64,000 nucleotides of DNA from Firmicutes bacterium AM41-11 (lineage in GTDB: Bacteria; Bacillota_I; Bacilli_A; Erysipelotrichales; Erysipelotrichaceae): positions 8,357 to 72,356 of the forward strand of contig QUIQ01000008.1 in the NCBI GenBank assembly GCA_003480165.1, in the 5' to 3' direction. Both the position numbers and the translations under genes were made by a program. Under the pieces are notes generated by a model. The model had not been told where the DNA came from and made no database searches. It worked only from the letters and a program-made list of their open reading frames with translations. Of the stretch, positions 51,080 through 57,940 are shown piece by piece; positions within the stretch are counted from its first letter, which is position 1; each line of letters begins with the position of its first letter.

Positions 51080-51243
51080 ATTTCGCAGTACCCATGACCT
51101 GCACCAGCTAAAAAAAGCGTAACTCCCCCTCCGGGACAGTCTGGTTATGAATGTGAAATCAGACAATACATAAATGAATGTGTAATTTCATGCGTCCGTG
51201 TGGCTTCATGCCGCCCGGGCGCTTTTGCGTTCTTATGGGGCGG

Positions 51244-51266
51244 CTTCGGGTCATGTTGGCCCGAAG
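51244..51266. repeat. Dispersed 23-bp palindrome, copy 16
   Basis: CTTCGGGTCA, TGT, TGGCCCGAAG, upstream of the sigma-like gene; first copy after a 5.9-kb palindrome-free cargo interval. Confidence 0.92.
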
Positions 51267-51289
51267 TCATTCCCCGGTGCCGCTCCCCG

Positions 51290-51334
51290 CCTCCTTCGTT
51301 TCGGTCACTCGTCAACCAACAACCGAAACGGAGG
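51290..51334 (+). promoter_or_regulatory. Hairpin sequestering the ribosome binding site of the sigma-like gene
   Basis: CCTCC-TTC-GTTTCGGT (51290-51305) pairs with ACCGAAACGGAGG (51322-51334): 13 pairs with a three-base bulge. The GGAGG at 51330-51334 is the ribosome binding site of ATG 51340, so it would be masked in the folded leader. Confidence 0.7.
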
Positions 51335-51339
51335 TCAAT

Positions 51340-51762
51340 ATGGCTATTATCAATTTGCGGGACTATTACCCATTCTATACATCGGATTGCTTCATGGAAG
51401 TATCGGAAGAAGTTGCAGAAATGTTCAAAGAGTTTGATCGTAAAGAGGCTGCCTACCGGCTGCGTACATACCGCCACAAAGCCTACTATTCCCTTGATCG
51501 GGATGACGGGCTGGAGCATGAAGCTCTCTTTGTCGCCTTATCTCCCCATGAACTGTATGAGCGGAAAGTGACCATGCAGGAGCTTCATGCGGCGATTGCC
51601 AGTCTGCCGGACAAACAGGCAAAACGGATTTACGCTCATTTCATTCTCGGCATGACCAAACAGGACATTGCTCGGGCAGAGGGCGTCCATGAAAAAGTGG
51701 TTCGTGTCGCAATCGAGCGAGGTCTGCGGCGCTTAGAAAAAATTTTGAAAAATTCTTTGTAA
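51340..51762 (+). CDS. Sigma-70-like regulator of the ICE
   Basis: 140 aa. The N-terminal half (NLRDYYPFYTSDCFMEVSEE) binds partners; the C-terminal half resembles sigma region 4: MQELHAAIASLPDKQAKRIY, HFILGMTKQDIARAEGVHEK, VVRVAIERGLRRLEKIL, a helix-turn-helix. Such small sigma-like proteins of Tn916/Tn1549-type elements (for example ORF7-like) control transfer or excision genes (family knowledge). Its ribosome binding site lies in a hairpin. Confidence 0.85.
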   Translation: MAIINLRDYYPFYTSDCFMEVSEEVAEMFKEFDRKEAAYRLRTYRHKAYYSLDRDDGLEHEALFVALSPHELYERKVTMQELHAAIASLPDKQAKRIYAHFILGMTKQDIARAEGVHEKVVRVAIERGLRRLEKILKNSL

Positions 51763-51812
51763 GGCGTACCGATTTAGACCGGAAAATGAAATGGTTTATG
51801 AGAGGCAAAACA

Positions 51813-51835
51813 CTTCGGGTCACAATGACCCGAGG
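51813..51835. repeat. Dispersed 23-bp palindrome, copy 17
   Basis: CTTCGGGTCA, CAA, TGACCCGAGG. Confidence 0.92.
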
Positions 51836-51892
51836 TTTAGACAAGCCTCATGCAGATTGAAAATTGAATAAAAAGACACCCGGATACGAAGG

Positions 51893-52190
51893 GGAACGCG
51901 CTGTGTGACAGACCCGCCATGACCTCGGATTTCAGAGAATACAGTCTTTGTAAAACTGAGCGAGCGAACAGGTCCATGCCATAGGTGGGGCAAGGCTGGC
52001 TCCACCGGAACAAGCGCAGGTCCCGGATACTTGCGTTTAGTCACAGTCCGAGCGTTGAAGCGGCCTTGCAAGCCGTGAGCCGTCGCAGGCAATGAGAACG
52101 CCTTGCCATCAGAATGGGGAGAGTTGAAATACTATGGGGCATGAAGCCTATGTCCGTCCGATGTGTCTGAAATGAAATGAAAACCTATTG
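51893..52190 (+). ncRNA. Structured noncoding block, possible 5' part of a group II intron
   Basis: A 300-nt block without an open frame, beginning near GTGTGACAGACCC (group II introns start GUGYG). It is full of GC-rich local pairings, such as GGTGGGG facing CTCCACC and GCGGCCTTGCAAGCCGTGAG. Such 5' domains without a reverse transcriptase or domain V would be a truncated intron. An ICE regulatory RNA is the alternative. Confidence 0.35.
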
Positions 52191-52269
52191 GGAGCCCCCG
52201 GCAATGCTGTCTGATGATAGGCCAACCGATCCGGCGTGGCTCCCCATCTTTTCAAAAGAGGAGCACTTT

Positions 52270-52473
52270 ATGGGAAATGCGTTTGGAATGATGCCCGGCA
52301 TGGAACAGGATGAATGGAGCAATGACGCTTGCCGGGGATATGTCATTATGGCTATGGAGGACTGCGGCTTTTCAAAGAAGGACATACGGCGCGTTGTGGG
52401 GCAGCTCTATGAAGTCTTTGACCTCAACAGCGTGGAGGACGCCAAAGAAAAGTACCTTTCCAGTCCTTGCTGA
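52270..52473 (+). CDS. Small conserved ICE protein, 67 aa
   Basis: MGNAFGMMPGMEQDEWSNDA then CRGYVIMAMEDCGFSKKDIR and RVVGQLYEVFDLNSVEDAKE. GAGGAG precedes the ATG. Small helical protein seen near the sigma-like gene in related elements by my recollection; function unknown. Palindrome copy 18 abuts its stop. Confidence 0.72.
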   Translation: MGNAFGMMPGMEQDEWSNDACRGYVIMAMEDCGFSKKDIRRVVGQLYEVFDLNSVEDAKEKYLSSPC

Positions 52474-52496
52474 TCTCGGGCCACATTGACCCGAAG
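52474..52496. repeat. Dispersed 23-bp palindrome, copy 18
   Basis: TCTCGGGCCA, CAT, TGACCCGAAG (first base deviates). Abuts the stop codon at 52473. Confidence 0.9.
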
Positions 52497-52606
52497 TGGA
52501 GAAAGCTCAAAGGGCGGCACCTGCTGGGTGCCGTCTTTTGACATTTCCCCACAGGACAAGCGGGAAAGGCTGGCATATACACGCACTTTCGCAAAGGAGG
52601 TTTTCA

Positions 52607-52783
52607 ATGACGCAAGCTGTCACTTATGAACGAGAAACAAAGTCTGTCGCATTTCAAGGGAAGATCATTGTGCTGGAAAGCCTCACGCCGGTGCTTCCAC
52701 CGAAGGAGAAAGAACAGCGCAAAAAAGAAATTGAGCGCTGCCTTTTTGAGGTGTTCAGCAAATATGGGGACAGGTTTCCCTAA
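52607..52783 (+). CDS. Small ICE protein, 58 aa
   Basis: MTQAVTYERETKSVAFQGKI then IVLESLTPVLPPKEKEQRKK and EIERCLFEVFSKYGDRFP. AAAGGAGG lies 7 nt before the ATG. Position directly upstream of the recombinase promoter suggests a recombination or transfer accessory; unrecognised. Confidence 0.65.
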   Translation: MTQAVTYERETKSVAFQGKIIVLESLTPVLPPKEKEQRKKEIERCLFEVFSKYGDRFP

Positions 52784-52824
52784 TCATTCGCAACATTGTT
52801 GTCCGGGGCTGCTGATGGTATAAT
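52782..52824 (+). promoter_or_regulatory. Promoter of the serine recombinase gene, with shared upstream block
   Basis: TTGTTG (52796-52801), 17 bp, TATAAT (52819-52824), preceded by AATCATTCGCAACATT, nearly identical to the block before the CD1845-relaxase operon (43414). Confidence 0.8.
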
Positions 52825-52872
52825 ATAGTTGTAAGGTTGGTAGCTCCATTCCAGCAAGGAAAGGAGCCCAAT

Positions 52873-54381
52873 ATGGAATTTATCAGAGAAGATTGTATTT
52901 ACGCAAGACAGTCAGTAGACCGCAAGGACAGTATCAGCATTGAAAGTCAGATCGACTTTTGCAAGTATGAATTGAAAGGCGGGAGCTGCCGGGTATTTAA
53001 GGACAAAGGCTATTCCGGTAAGAATACGGACAGACCGGAGTTTCAAAAGCTGCTGGGCGAGATCCGCAAAGGAAAGGTCCGGCGGGTCATCGTGTACAAG
53101 CTGGACCGTATAAGCCGCTCTATTCTGGACTTTGCAACGATGATGGAGCTGTTTCAAGAGTACGATGTGGAGTTTGTATCATCCACGGAAAAGTTTGATA
53201 CTTCGACCCCGATGGGCCGAGCCATGCTGAATATCTGCATTGTATTCGCCCAGCTTGAACGTGAGACAATCCAGAAGCGCGTCACGGACGCCTACTATTC
53301 CCGTTGCTTGAAAGGCTTTCACATGAGCGGGCAGGCTCCATACGGTTATCAGTTAGAGCCTACTGTGGTAGAGGGTATCCGCACAAAGAAAATGGTTGCC
53401 GACCCCGTAGCCGCCGACCATGTTCGGCTGATGTTTGAAATGTACGCTGAACCGGAAACCTCCTTCGGAGATATTACCCGATACTTCGAGGAACATGACA
53501 TAAAAATTTATGGCAAATCCATGTTCCGTACATTTCTTTCCCAGCTTTTAAGAAACCCCGTTTACGCACAGGCCGATTTGGAGCTGTACGAATTTTTCAA
53601 GAGCCAGGGCGCAGCGATTGTCAATGACGCTTCCGACTTTGCCGGAACAAACGGCTGCTATCTCTATCAGGGGCGGGATGTGAAGGAGGACAAGGACAGG
53701 TGCTTAAAAGACCAGATACTTGTTATCGCTCCCCACGAAGCACTCATTTCCTCTGACACATGGCTTAAATGCCGGAAAAAACTTATGGCAAATACCACCT
53801 TCCAGCAGGGACGGAAACCGAAGAACACTTGGCTGGCCGGAAAAATCAAATGCGGGCATTGTGGGTATGCTCTGAAAGCCACCCATGTACCAAACAGCAC
53901 TGGATATTTCCGCTGTACCAAACGGACGGAAAACAAAGGCTGTCCGGGCTGCGGGAAAATCCGCAAAGAAGAATTTGAGCAATTCATTTTCTCGGCCATG
54001 CAGGAGAAATTCAAAGACTTTCAGATACTCCACGGCAGAGAGGAAAAAGTCAATCCGAAACTGACCGCCTATCAAGTGGAGCTGGCACAGGTGGAGGCAG
54101 AAATTGAAAAGTTGCTGGATACGCTGACCGGAGCCAATGCGACCTTGCTTGCCTACGCCAACAAAAAAATTGAAGAACTGGACACCCGACGCCAGACCAT
54201 TTCAAAGGCAATCGCCGAATTGAGCGTTGAAACCATATCTCCCCAGCAGATAAAGAAGTTATCCTATTATCTCGACAACTGGGACAGCATAGATTTTGAC
54301 GACAAAAGAAAAGCCGCTGATGGCTTGATCTCTACAATCAAGGCCACCAGCGACCGTGTTCAGATAGAGTGGAAAATCTGA
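52873..54381 (+). CDS. Large serine recombinase (integrase of the ICE)
   Basis: 502 aa. The N-terminal catalytic domain carries CIYARQSVDRKDSISIESQI (nucleophile Ser after YARQ), VIVYKLDRISRSILDF and FAQLERETIQKRV. The recombinase domain has APYGYQLEP, and a zinc ribbon with CGHCGYALKATHVPNSTGYF and CPGCG is followed by a coiled coil (EKLLDTLTGANATLLAY). TndX/TnpX-type integrase that joins attP and attB around a central dinucleotide. The gene ends 46 nt before the right end. Confidence 0.95.
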   Translation: MEFIREDCIYARQSVDRKDSISIESQIDFCKYELKGGSCRVFKDKGYSGKNTDRPEFQKLLGEIRKGKVRRVIVYKLDRISRSILDFATMMELFQEYDVEFVSSTEKFDTSTPMGRAMLNICIVFAQLERETIQKRVTDAYYSRCLKGFHMSGQAPYGYQLEPTVVEGIRTKKMVADPVAADHVRLMFEMYAEPETSFGDITRYFEEHDIKIYGKSMFRTFLSQLLRNPVYAQADLELYEFFKSQGAAIVNDASDFAGTNGCYLYQGRDVKEDKDRCLKDQILVIAPHEALISSDTWLKCRKKLMANTTFQQGRKPKNTWLAGKIKCGHCGYALKATHVPNSTGYFRCTKRTENKGCPGCGKIRKEEFEQFIFSAMQEKFKDFQILHGREEKVNPKLTAYQVELAQVEAEIEKLLDTLTGANATLLAYANKKIEELDTRRQTISKAIAELSVETISPQQIKKLSYYLDNWDSIDFDDKRKAADGLISTIKATSDRVQIEWKI

Positions 54382-54426
54382 TATTTCCGCTCTATCGCCC
54401 CTCATTTCTATTTTATCTCGTTTGTA

Positions 54427-54440
54427 CCCCTTGTACACCG
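54427..54440. repeat. Right attachment site (attR core) and terminal inverted repeat
   Basis: CCCCTTGTACAC then CG (54439-54440), the inverted match of 25802-25815 with one mismatch. Beyond it begins the cyclase gene 3' fragment. Confidence 0.85.
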
Positions 54441-55368
54441 ATGTTTCCTTTTGTATTTAACAAATACAATTTGTGTTTCGGCAACGGTTCTTGTGGGCTA
54501 CATTTGGTGCTTATTTGTGGATTATCGTATTTTCCAAAGTTTAAAACGCTTAAAGAAAAAACGTATTCAATTGGGAATTCCCGTTCTTTTGGTTGAAGTA
54601 TTGGTTCTTTTGAATCTATTTATACCAGGTTTGATGTTTCGAATTTCCAGTCACAATGTGTATACAAGAGGTACTTTTTCGCTATTGATTTATATCCTTT
54701 TGATGGGGTGTTTTTTAGAAAGTATTTATATTGTTCATATCTTTGAAAAGAAATTTGGATCGGTGAAGTTCTTTCCCGTTGTCTACTATATGTTTCCTTG
54801 TATTATAGGTGCAACGATTCAAGCCATCTTCTATGGAATCGCAACGGGATGGTTATCGGTTTCGATTGCATTTATGCTGGTGCATATGCAGCTCCAGAGT
54901 TTTAATACATTTATCGATGAAATGTCGGGCTTGTACAATCGAAAGTATTTGAATTACTATCTTCACAAGATGGAAGAAACCGAAAATGCCAAGTACTTTG
55001 GGATTATGTTAGATGTGAATGACTTTAAGAGTATCAATGATACATATGGTCATTTAATGGGGGATCAAGCAATCAAAGAAATCGGGCATATTTTAACCCA
55101 TGCGATTCCTTCCAATGCGATTGCGATGCGCATGGCTGGAGATGAGTTTATGGTCTTTGTGGAAACCGGATTACAAGAAGAAGCAGAAAAATGTCAGGCT
55201 CGGATAGAAAAGCGGGTCCAACATTTTAACGATACGACAGATCTTCCTTTCTACTTATCTTTCTCTTATGGTGTTGCCAAATACGATGGGCAAGAACTAA
55301 GAGATTTTCTAGCGGAAATGGATGAAAAGATGTATAACGAGAAGAAAGTGAATTTAGGGCTGAAGTAG
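54440..55368 (+). pseudogene. 3' fragment of the membrane diguanylate cyclase gene
   Basis: Continues the frame of 25595-25802: CFLLYLTNTICVSATVLVGY, further membrane segments up to about residue 190 of the restored protein, then a GGDEF domain with EMSGLYNRKYLNYYL, IMLDVNDFKSINDTYGHLMG and RMAGDEFMVF. The active-site motif reads AGDEF instead of GGDEF. As it lies, the fragment lacks its own promoter, ribosome binding site and N-terminal sensor (a TTG at 54451 is the first start-like codon), so a stable product is doubtful. Confidence 0.9.
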
Positions 55369-55377
55369 CCCTTTTTT
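55358..55377 (+). terminator. Terminator after the diguanylate cyclase fragment
   Basis: GGGCT, loop, AGCCC, then six T; overlaps the stop region. Confidence 0.75.
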
Positions 55378-55395
55378 CATGTTTCGTGGAGTATG

Positions 55396-55401
55396 ATATA
55401 A
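55396..55401 (+). promoter_or_regulatory. TATAAT 8 nt before the rnmV start codon
   Basis: A consensus -10 box ends 8 nt before ATG 55410, so transcription would start at or near the start codon (leaderless or nearly so). No strong -35 or ribosome binding site is seen. Confidence 0.55.
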
Positions 55402-55409
55402 TTCTGATT

Positions 55410-55955
55410 ATGGAAAAAATTAAGGAAATCATTGTCGTGGAAGGCCGCCATGACAGTAATACACTCAAACAGTATTTTGATTGTGACACAATCGAAACCG
55501 GTGGCGATCAATTGATTGATACGACCATTGATCGAATTGCCCGTGCCCAAAAAGAACGCGGTGTCATCATTTTTACCGATCCAGATTCACCAGGGGAACA
55601 GATTCGTCGGTGGATCAATGAACGCGTACCAGGGTGTAAGAACGCTTTTATTGAAAAGAAGAAGGCAAAAACGCCACATAAAGTTGGCGTAGAACATGCC
55701 AAAAAAGAAGATTTATGGGAAAGTTTATCGCATTGTGTGACATTTGATAAAGAAAATCATTCTCTGGATTGGAATGAATTTATCGATTTAGGCTTAGTAG
55801 GTAATGCCTCCTTACGCCAGGCTATCTGTCAAAGATTTCACATTGGGCTTTGTAATGTGAAAACATGTTATAAACGTTTAAATGAAATGAATATTAATGC
55901 CACTCAAGTTCGAAAGGAGATGGAGTATGTCCTCAGCAATCGCAACCATTCGTAG
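55410..55955 (+). CDS. rnmV: Ribonuclease M5
   Basis: Matures 5S rRNA. 181 aa with an N-terminal TOPRIM domain: IIVVEGRHDSNTLKQYF (Glu), GVIIFTDPDSPGEQIR (DxD), then the basic RNA-binding C-terminal part. Overlaps rsmA by 29 nt, the usual Firmicutes rnmV-rsmA pair. Confidence 0.95.
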   Translation: MEKIKEIIVVEGRHDSNTLKQYFDCDTIETGGDQLIDTTIDRIARAQKERGVIIFTDPDSPGEQIRRWINERVPGCKNAFIEKKKAKTPHKVGVEHAKKEDLWESLSHCVTFDKENHSLDWNEFIDLGLVGNASLRQAICQRFHIGLCNVKTCYKRLNEMNINATQVRKEMEYVLSNRNHS

Positions 55956-56805
55956 AACGAAAGAAATTCAAGAAAAGTATCAAGTATTTACTAAAAAGAC
56001 ATATGGGCAAAATTTCATCATTGAACCTCGTGTGGTAGAAAAAATTGCCGCAGCAGCAATTTCCGATGAAAATCAATTGTGTATTGAAATTGGACCGGGC
56101 ATCGGGGCTTTGACACAGATGTTGTGTGAAAAAAGCAAGCATGTCGTAGCTTATGAAATTGATAAACGCATGCCAGAAGTTTTGCGGAATGAAATTGCCT
56201 CGGATCATTTAGAAATCATTCTCCAAGATTTTCTAACCGTTGATGTCGACCAGGCGATTGCCCAGTTCCGTCAACCTGGACAAGGGGTCGTATTTGCCTC
56301 AAATTTGCCGTACTACATTACTACGCCGATCCTTTTTAAATTGTTTGAAGCTAAAGAGCCTATTGATGCGATTACTGTTATGATGCAAAAAGAAGTGGGA
56401 CAACGCTTTTTAGCTCAAGCCTCGGCGAAGGAATACAATGCACTTAGTGTCATTTGGCAATATAAATGTGACTGCAAGAAAGTGATGGATGTCTCACGAC
56501 ATGTCTTCTGGCCGAGTCCAAGAGTGGATTCTGTTGTGTTGCAATTTACCTTTCATCATAAATATCATTATGCCAATGAAGCAGCTTTTTTCTGGCTGGT
56601 TAAGAGTTGTTTTGTGCAACGGCGCAAGACCATCTACAACAATTTGCAGAATGCACTAAAAGATAAAGAATTAGCTTTACAAATGTTAGAAAAGGCGGGA
56701 ATTGCACCAAGCAAACGTGCCCAACAATGCCAATTGGAAGATTTTATGCGCCTTTTTGAAGCAAATGAATCAAGTCTTATTGCGGCATATCAAAACCAAT
56801 CATAG
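55927..56805 (+). CDS. rsmA: 16S rRNA adenine dimethyltransferase
   Basis: KsgA; N6-dimethylates A1518 and A1519 of 16S rRNA. 292 aa. SAM site IEIGPGIGALTQML (about residues 54-67), VAYEIDKRMPEVL, catalytic NLPYYITTPILFKL, C-terminal helical domain. AAAGGAG precedes ATG 55927. Strong terminator follows. Confidence 0.96.
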   Translation: MSSAIATIRRTKEIQEKYQVFTKKTYGQNFIIEPRVVEKIAAAAISDENQLCIEIGPGIGALTQMLCEKSKHVVAYEIDKRMPEVLRNEIASDHLEIILQDFLTVDVDQAIAQFRQPGQGVVFASNLPYYITTPILFKLFEAKEPIDAITVMMQKEVGQRFLAQASAKEYNALSVIWQYKCDCKKVMDVSRHVFWPSPRVDSVVLQFTFHHKYHYANEAAFFWLVKSCFVQRRKTIYNNLQNALKDKELALQMLEKAGIAPSKRAQQCQLEDFMRLFEANESSLIAAYQNQS

Positions 56806-56810
56806 AACCA

Positions 56811-56838
56811 GAGCCACCTTTGATGAGGTGGCTTTTTT
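56811..56838 (+). terminator. Terminator after rsmA
   Basis: GCCACCT, loop TTGATG, AGGTGGC, six T. Confidence 0.88.
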
Positions 56839-56897
56839 CGTGTTCTTCTGTTTTAGGGATATTTATTATATAATGGACTTGTTTAACGAGGTAAATT

Positions 56898-57722
56898 ATG
56901 AAAGTATATGCGCCAGCAAAAGTAAATCTCGCCCTTGATGTATTAGGGCAAAATGAAGATGGCTATCATGAATTAGATATGATTATGGCACCTGTACTAT
57001 CTTTATATAATGTTGTAGATATTACACCCGATGATAAGACAACCATTACATGTACCAATGGAGATATTCCAGATGACAATGCAATGCGAAAGATGGTTCA
57101 GGTTTTAAAGAAAAATTATCCGATTTCCGATTATGCGATTCGAATTGAAGAGCATATTCCGATGCAAGCAGGACTTGCCGGAGCAAGTGCCAATGCGGCA
57201 GCGGTTTTAAAAGCAATCAATGATATGGATGAATTGCACTTGTCACAAGAAGATATGATCCGTTTAGGCAAACAAGTCGGAGCGGATGTGCCTTTTTGTG
57301 TTGTGAATAAATATGCACGTGTAAAAGGTATTGGGGAACAAATTCGTTGTATGGATTGCCAATGGAAATTTTCTATTCTTTTGGTTAAACCAGAAGCTGG
57401 AGTTTCAACTCCAGAAGCTTTTAAGACATGGCATCAATTAGAACCGATGCATCCTGATTTGGATGCTTTGGAAGATCTGCTTGTAGCACAAGATCTACGT
57501 CAATTCGTTCAAGCCATGGGAAATGCTCTAGAGCCGGCAGCTTTGCACTTGGTAGAGTCTTTAGCTGTATTAAAAGAACAGATGCAAGCTTTAGGTCTTG
57601 CGGTAATGATGACGGGTTCCGGTTCTACAATGATGGGATTTGGTAGTCGAGAACAACTCGCAAAAGCCCAGGATTGCTTGAAAGATCAATATCCGTTTGT
57701 ACAGATTGTGACGGTGGGATAA
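56898..57722 (+). CDS. ispE: 4-diphosphocytidyl-2-C-methyl-D-erythritol kinase
   Basis: GHMP kinase of the MEP isoprenoid pathway, supplying undecaprenyl carrier synthesis. 274 aa: KVYAPAKVNLALDVLGQNED at the start, the glycine-rich ATP loop IPMQAGLAGASANAAAVLKA, GADVPFCV and the late MMTGSGSTMMGFG. Overlaps the DUF1146 gene by 1 nt. Confidence 0.95.
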   Translation: MKVYAPAKVNLALDVLGQNEDGYHELDMIMAPVLSLYNVVDITPDDKTTITCTNGDIPDDNAMRKMVQVLKKNYPISDYAIRIEEHIPMQAGLAGASANAAAVLKAINDMDELHLSQEDMIRLGKQVGADVPFCVVNKYARVKGIGEQIRCMDCQWKFSILLVKPEAGVSTPEAFKTWHQLEPMHPDLDALEDLLVAQDLRQFVQAMGNALEPAALHLVESLAVLKEQMQALGLAVMMTGSGSTMMGFGSREQLAKAQDCLKDQYPFVQIVTVG

Positions 57723-57940
57723 TGACATACGCCATATTAAAATATATTTTATTTATTGTTTGTTTTGGATTGAGCTTTTATGCAGTCAGTTCGATTCAGT
57801 TTGATAAATTTTGTTCAGTCAAACAACCCCGTAAGGTGGTTGTACTCCTTTTTTTATTAGCCCTTGTACTGGCTTACTTGGCAAGTCAGGCCATTTTAGA
57901 TTTGACGATTTATAACGGATTTGGAGGAAGCTATGTTTGA
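57722..57940 (+). CDS. DUF1146 small membrane protein
   Basis: 72 aa: ILKYILFIVCFGLSFYAVSS, the short loop IQFDKFCSVKQPRKV, then VVLLFLLALVLAYLASQAIL. This matches DUF1146, small two-helix proteins located beside mreB/mbl or the ATP synthase operon in Firmicutes. Function unknown. The start ATG overlaps the ispE stop. Confidence 0.85.
   Translation: MTYAILKYILFIVCFGLSFYAVSSIQFDKFCSVKQPRKVVVLLFLLALVLAYLASQAILDLTIYNGFGGSYV

Larger units (their letters stand above)
50900..51339. other. Gene-free 440-bp stretch between cargo and right backbone
   Basis: Holds three hairpins (50911-50938, 50966-51000 and 51034-51071), palindrome copy 16 and the RBS-masking hairpin before the sigma-like gene. No further gene seen. 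Confidence 0.6.
51763..52269. other. Gene-free 507-bp stretch with palindrome 17 and structured sequence
   Basis: Between the sigma-like gene and a small gene. No convincing reading frame; contains palindrome copy 17 and the structured block at 51893-52190. Confidence 0.6.
25803..54439 (+). mobile_element. Integrative and conjugative element, about 28.6 kb, serine-recombinase type
   Basis: GC-rich DNA set in an AT-rich chromosome. It contains a relaxase, MobC, VirD4, VirB4, VirB6-like and PrgI homologues, an NlpC/P60 hydrolase, ArdA, a ParB-like protein and a large serine recombinase at the right end. Gene order and families match the Tn1549/CTn-like conjugative elements of gut Firmicutes (family knowledge). 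The target is codon 70 of a diguanylate cyclase gene. All core conjugation functions look intact; no replication initiator and no ParA were seen. Confidence 0.93.

Noticed and set aside
27359..52496. Palindromes as Rho-independent terminators or a CRISPR array
   Set aside because: No T tract after the stems, copies lie within operons before functional genes, and spacing is irregular with no spacers.
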